This document shows positions 5,694 to 6,528 of a DNA stretch of 6,528 bases, in pieces. The stretch covers positions 1 to 6,528 of the forward strand of contig JAISIO010000081.1 in the NCBI GenBank assembly GCA_031262005.1, given 5' to 3'. Within the stretch, counting starts at the first letter, position 1. Each line of letters begins with the position of its first letter. A program made the position numbers and the translations under genes. This DNA comes from Bacteroidales bacterium. Its GTDB lineage: Bacteria; Bacteroidota; Bacteroidia; Bacteroidales; UBA1715. Below the pieces are notes generated by a model. The model worked only from the letters and a program-made list of their open reading frames with translations, did not search any database and was not told the DNA's origin.

Positions 5694-6089
5694 ATGAAAT
5701 CAGCATCACGAAAAATTGCAAAACAAACGCAATATACCAAACTCGGAAAATTGAAAAAAGCAATAGCCGAAAAAATTAACCGCCCGGCTGCTGACATCTA
5801 CATTGATAATAACCATCTCCGGCATATTTTCAATAAACATAAGGCAGAACTTGAGCAACTCGGACTAACTCCCAAGATGTTTGTAGATTTAGTTGTGGCA
5901 GGATTTAATAGAATTTACGAAGGGCATCGGCAAGCTCTTATGCTTGTGCTTTGGAACGGAAAGCCGAAAGTAACAGTTATAGAAATGAATTTAGCCTTTA
6001 CCAACGAGGAATTTTACGAAGTAACCACAGCAACCGTAATGAGTAAAGAATTTTTCAAAAACAAAGTGTTGATATGGAAAAAAGAGTAA
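5694..6089 (+). CDS. PBECR/BECR-fold nuclease-like protein, 131 aa
   Basis: The region from residue 36 to the end resembles the PBECR group (phage Barnase-EndoU-ColicinE5/D-RelE-like nucleases): IDNNHLRHIFNKHKAELEQLG with H41, H44 and H49, then MFVDLVVAGFNRIYEG, a hydrophobic strand ALMLVLW, VTVIEMNLA, and the closing strands FYEVTTATVMS and KVLIW. Residues 1-35 are a basic helical lead (KIAKQTQYTKLGKLKKAI). Members of this fold are mostly RNA-cleaving toxins or phage-borne nuclease domains, so a toxin-like or RNA-targeting role is likely but not shown. The assignment is from memory of the pattern and is moderate. The frame is open from an ATG at 5607 (160 aa), but that start would overlap the Cys-rich gene and add an unconserved-looking stretch; the ATG at 5694 has a good A-rich leader. 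No clear + strand terminator follows. Confidence 0.68.
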   Translation: MKSASRKIAKQTQYTKLGKLKKAIAEKINRPAADIYIDNNHLRHIFNKHKAELEQLGLTPKMFVDLVVAGFNRIYEGHRQALMLVLWNGKPKVTVIEMNLAFTNEEFYEVTTATVMSKEFFKNKVLIWKKE

Positions 6090-6098
6090 AAAACTACC

Positions 6099-6120
6099 CG
6101 AAAAGTGCGCCCGCTTTTCG
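6099..6120. other. Hairpin after the nuclease-like gene
   Basis: CGAAAAG (6099-6105) pairs with CTTTTCG (6114-6120), and the stem can grow by a G-U and a G-C pair to leave a four-base loop. On the + strand no T run follows, so it is a poor intrinsic terminator there. On the - strand a run of six T begins five bases after the stem. It may be an end-of-operon structure or part of the origin. Confidence 0.45.
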
Positions 6121-6133
6121 CCCAAAATCTACG

Positions 6134-6205
6134 CTTAGGGAAGGGCTTTCATTCATAGTCCGCAGTGATAATATCGTAGTCTGCGCTAATCTGCGAAACC
6201 CTAAG
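6134..6205. repeat. Inverted repeat CTTAGGG / CCCTAAG
   Basis: CTTAGGG at 6134-6140 is the exact reverse complement of CCCTAAG at 6199-6205, with 58 bases between. The interior has a smaller inverted pair CGCAG (6161-6165) and CTGCG (6181-6185, repeated at 6191-6195). Such nested symmetry in a non-coding stretch suits a replication origin or a protein-binding site, but seven-base arms alone could be chance. Confidence 0.45.
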
Positions 6206-6261
6206 TAGTTTATGCGAAAATACAAAAAAATAACCTTTAATACAAAAAATATGAAAAATCA

Positions 6262-6293
6262 TTTGCTTTTCTCGAAAAAAAGAAGTTGGTTTG
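6262..6293 (+). promoter_or_regulatory. Possible Bacteroidetes-type promoter for the first gene
   Basis: TTTG at 6262-6265 and TTGGTTTG at 6286-6293 are spaced by 20 bases, close to TTTG-N19-21-TAnnTTTG with one mismatch (TT for TA). Transcription would start near 6300, giving a leader of about 190 bases across the circle junction to the ATG at position 64. The GACCAAGAAC at 6304 would lie at the start of that transcript, where a repressor could act. Confidence 0.38.
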
Positions 6294-6303
6294 CAGTGTT
6301 CAA

Positions 6304-6498
6304 GACCAAGAACGTTTATGACTTTGTTAGGAGCATTTTTTATGCCCTTTTGAATGCTGTATTTATAAAAAATAAAGCCTTTCAATTCCATGCAGCTACT
6401 GACAATGTCATTAGTGTTCTTGGTCGAACTAAGGAATTGAGAGGCTTTTCCTTATTATTTATTCAACAACAAAAATTCATTTTGCTATGACCAAGAAC
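6304..6498. repeat. Three copies of the 10-mer GACCAAGAAC
   Basis: Exact copies occur at 6304-6313 (+), 6416-6425 (inverted, GTTCTTGGTC) and 6489-6498 (+, the same site as 66-75). The last covers the start codon region of the first gene. Three exact copies of a 10-mer within 195 bases are not expected by chance and suggest binding sites for a replication protein or regulator. Confidence 0.65.
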
Positions 6499-6528
6499 AA
6501 TGAATTTTGCAAACCCACACAAGGTGTA
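6424..6528. repeat. Terminal direct repeat, copy 2 (circular overlap)
   Basis: This is the exact second copy of positions 1-105 and should be trimmed to give a 6,423-bp circle. Confidence 0.93.
6487..6528 (+). CDS. 5' fragment of the first gene, duplicated by the overlap
   Basis: These 42 bases repeat the first 14 codons of the gene at 64-441 (MTKNNEFCKPTQGV) and run off the window end. It is not a second gene: closing the circle merges it with the copy at position 64. Confidence 0.85.
   Translation, partial: MTKNNEFCKPTQGV

Larger units (their letters stand above)
6090..6486. other. Gene-poor region, candidate origin and control region
   Basis: About 400 bases carry no convincing gene. 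The region holds a hairpin (6099-6120), a CTTAGGG/CCCTAAG inverted repeat (6134-6140 and 6199-6205), repeated CTGCG words (6181-6185, 6191-6195) with an inverted CGCAG (6161-6165), an A/T-rich stretch from 6206, a possible promoter and two of the three GACCAAGAAC elements. It continues through the circle junction to the first gene. As the only long non-coding stretch on a small circle with its own primase-helicase, it is the likeliest origin. I see no canonical DnaA box. Two overlapping frames here, 6212-6490 (+) and 6149-6391 (-), do not look like real proteins. Confidence 0.55.

Noticed and set aside
6149..6391. 80-aa - strand frame
   Set aside because: No family resemblance, opposite to all other genes, and its C-terminal near-repeat (SADYDII/TADYE) simply reflects repeated DNA words in the non-coding region.
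6212..6490. 92-aa + strand frame overlapping the first gene by ATGA
   Set aside because: Its composition looks like translated A/T-rich non-coding DNA, it contains the possible promoter and two of the 10-mer elements, and it overlaps a - strand frame of similar quality. The ATGA overlap keeps a small chance that it is real.

Overview
The window appears to be one complete circular replicon, opened and re-read. The first 105 bases recur exactly as the last 105 (1-105 = 6424-6528), so the molecule is most simply a 6,423-bp circle. The setting looks like Bacteroidota (Bacteroidetes): AT-rich coding sequence, A/T-rich start contexts with no consistent Shine-Dalgarno sites, a near-consensus Bacteroidetes promoter (TTTG-N19-TATATTTA) before the DUF5618 gene, short tandem repeats at gene borders, and protein families (DUF5618, FISUMP, CHC2-Toprim primase-helicase) that I associate with that phylum. 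All credible genes lie on the + strand.

Layout: (1) 64-441, a 125-aa protein of unknown family, closed by a strong terminator (453-493). (2) 527-3340, a 937-aa primase-helicase (CHC2 zinc finger, Toprim-like domain, SF3/D5-like helicase) that is almost certainly the replication protein. Two bases later comes a small acidic protein (3343-3684) whose 3' end is built from a 9-bp tandem repeat. (3) 3758-4546, an unusual fusion of an RNA-binding-like DUF3850 domain to a FISUMP C-type-lectin-like domain. The fusion's last ~35 codons are dominated by NNC codons, as expected of a diversity-generating-retroelement target, although no reverse transcriptase is present. (4) 4722-5119, a DUF5618 gene with its own promoter, broken near the 3' end by an apparent 1-base deletion and followed by a terminator (5145-5182). 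(5) 5201-6089, a compact cluster: a 111-aa unknown, a 43-aa cysteine-rich protein, and a protein resembling PBECR/BECR-fold nucleases. (6) 6090-6486, a ~400-bp gene-poor region with inverted repeats, a possible promoter and three copies of the 10-mer GACCAAGAAC, the best candidate for the origin and control region.

Working together (inference): the primase-helicase would start replication at an origin probably within 6090-6486, in the manner of P4-alpha-type replicases. The small downstream gene is likely translationally coupled to it. The remaining genes are accessory. No relaxase, integrase, capsid, terminase or partition gene is recognisable, so this is either a cryptic plasmid or a satellite that depends on a helper for transfer. 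The most unusual items are the DUF3850-FISUMP fusion with its possible in-trans diversified tail, the frameshifted DUF5618 gene, the Toprim motif lacking its usual glutamate, and the PBECR-like nuclease with a tiny Cys-rich neighbour.
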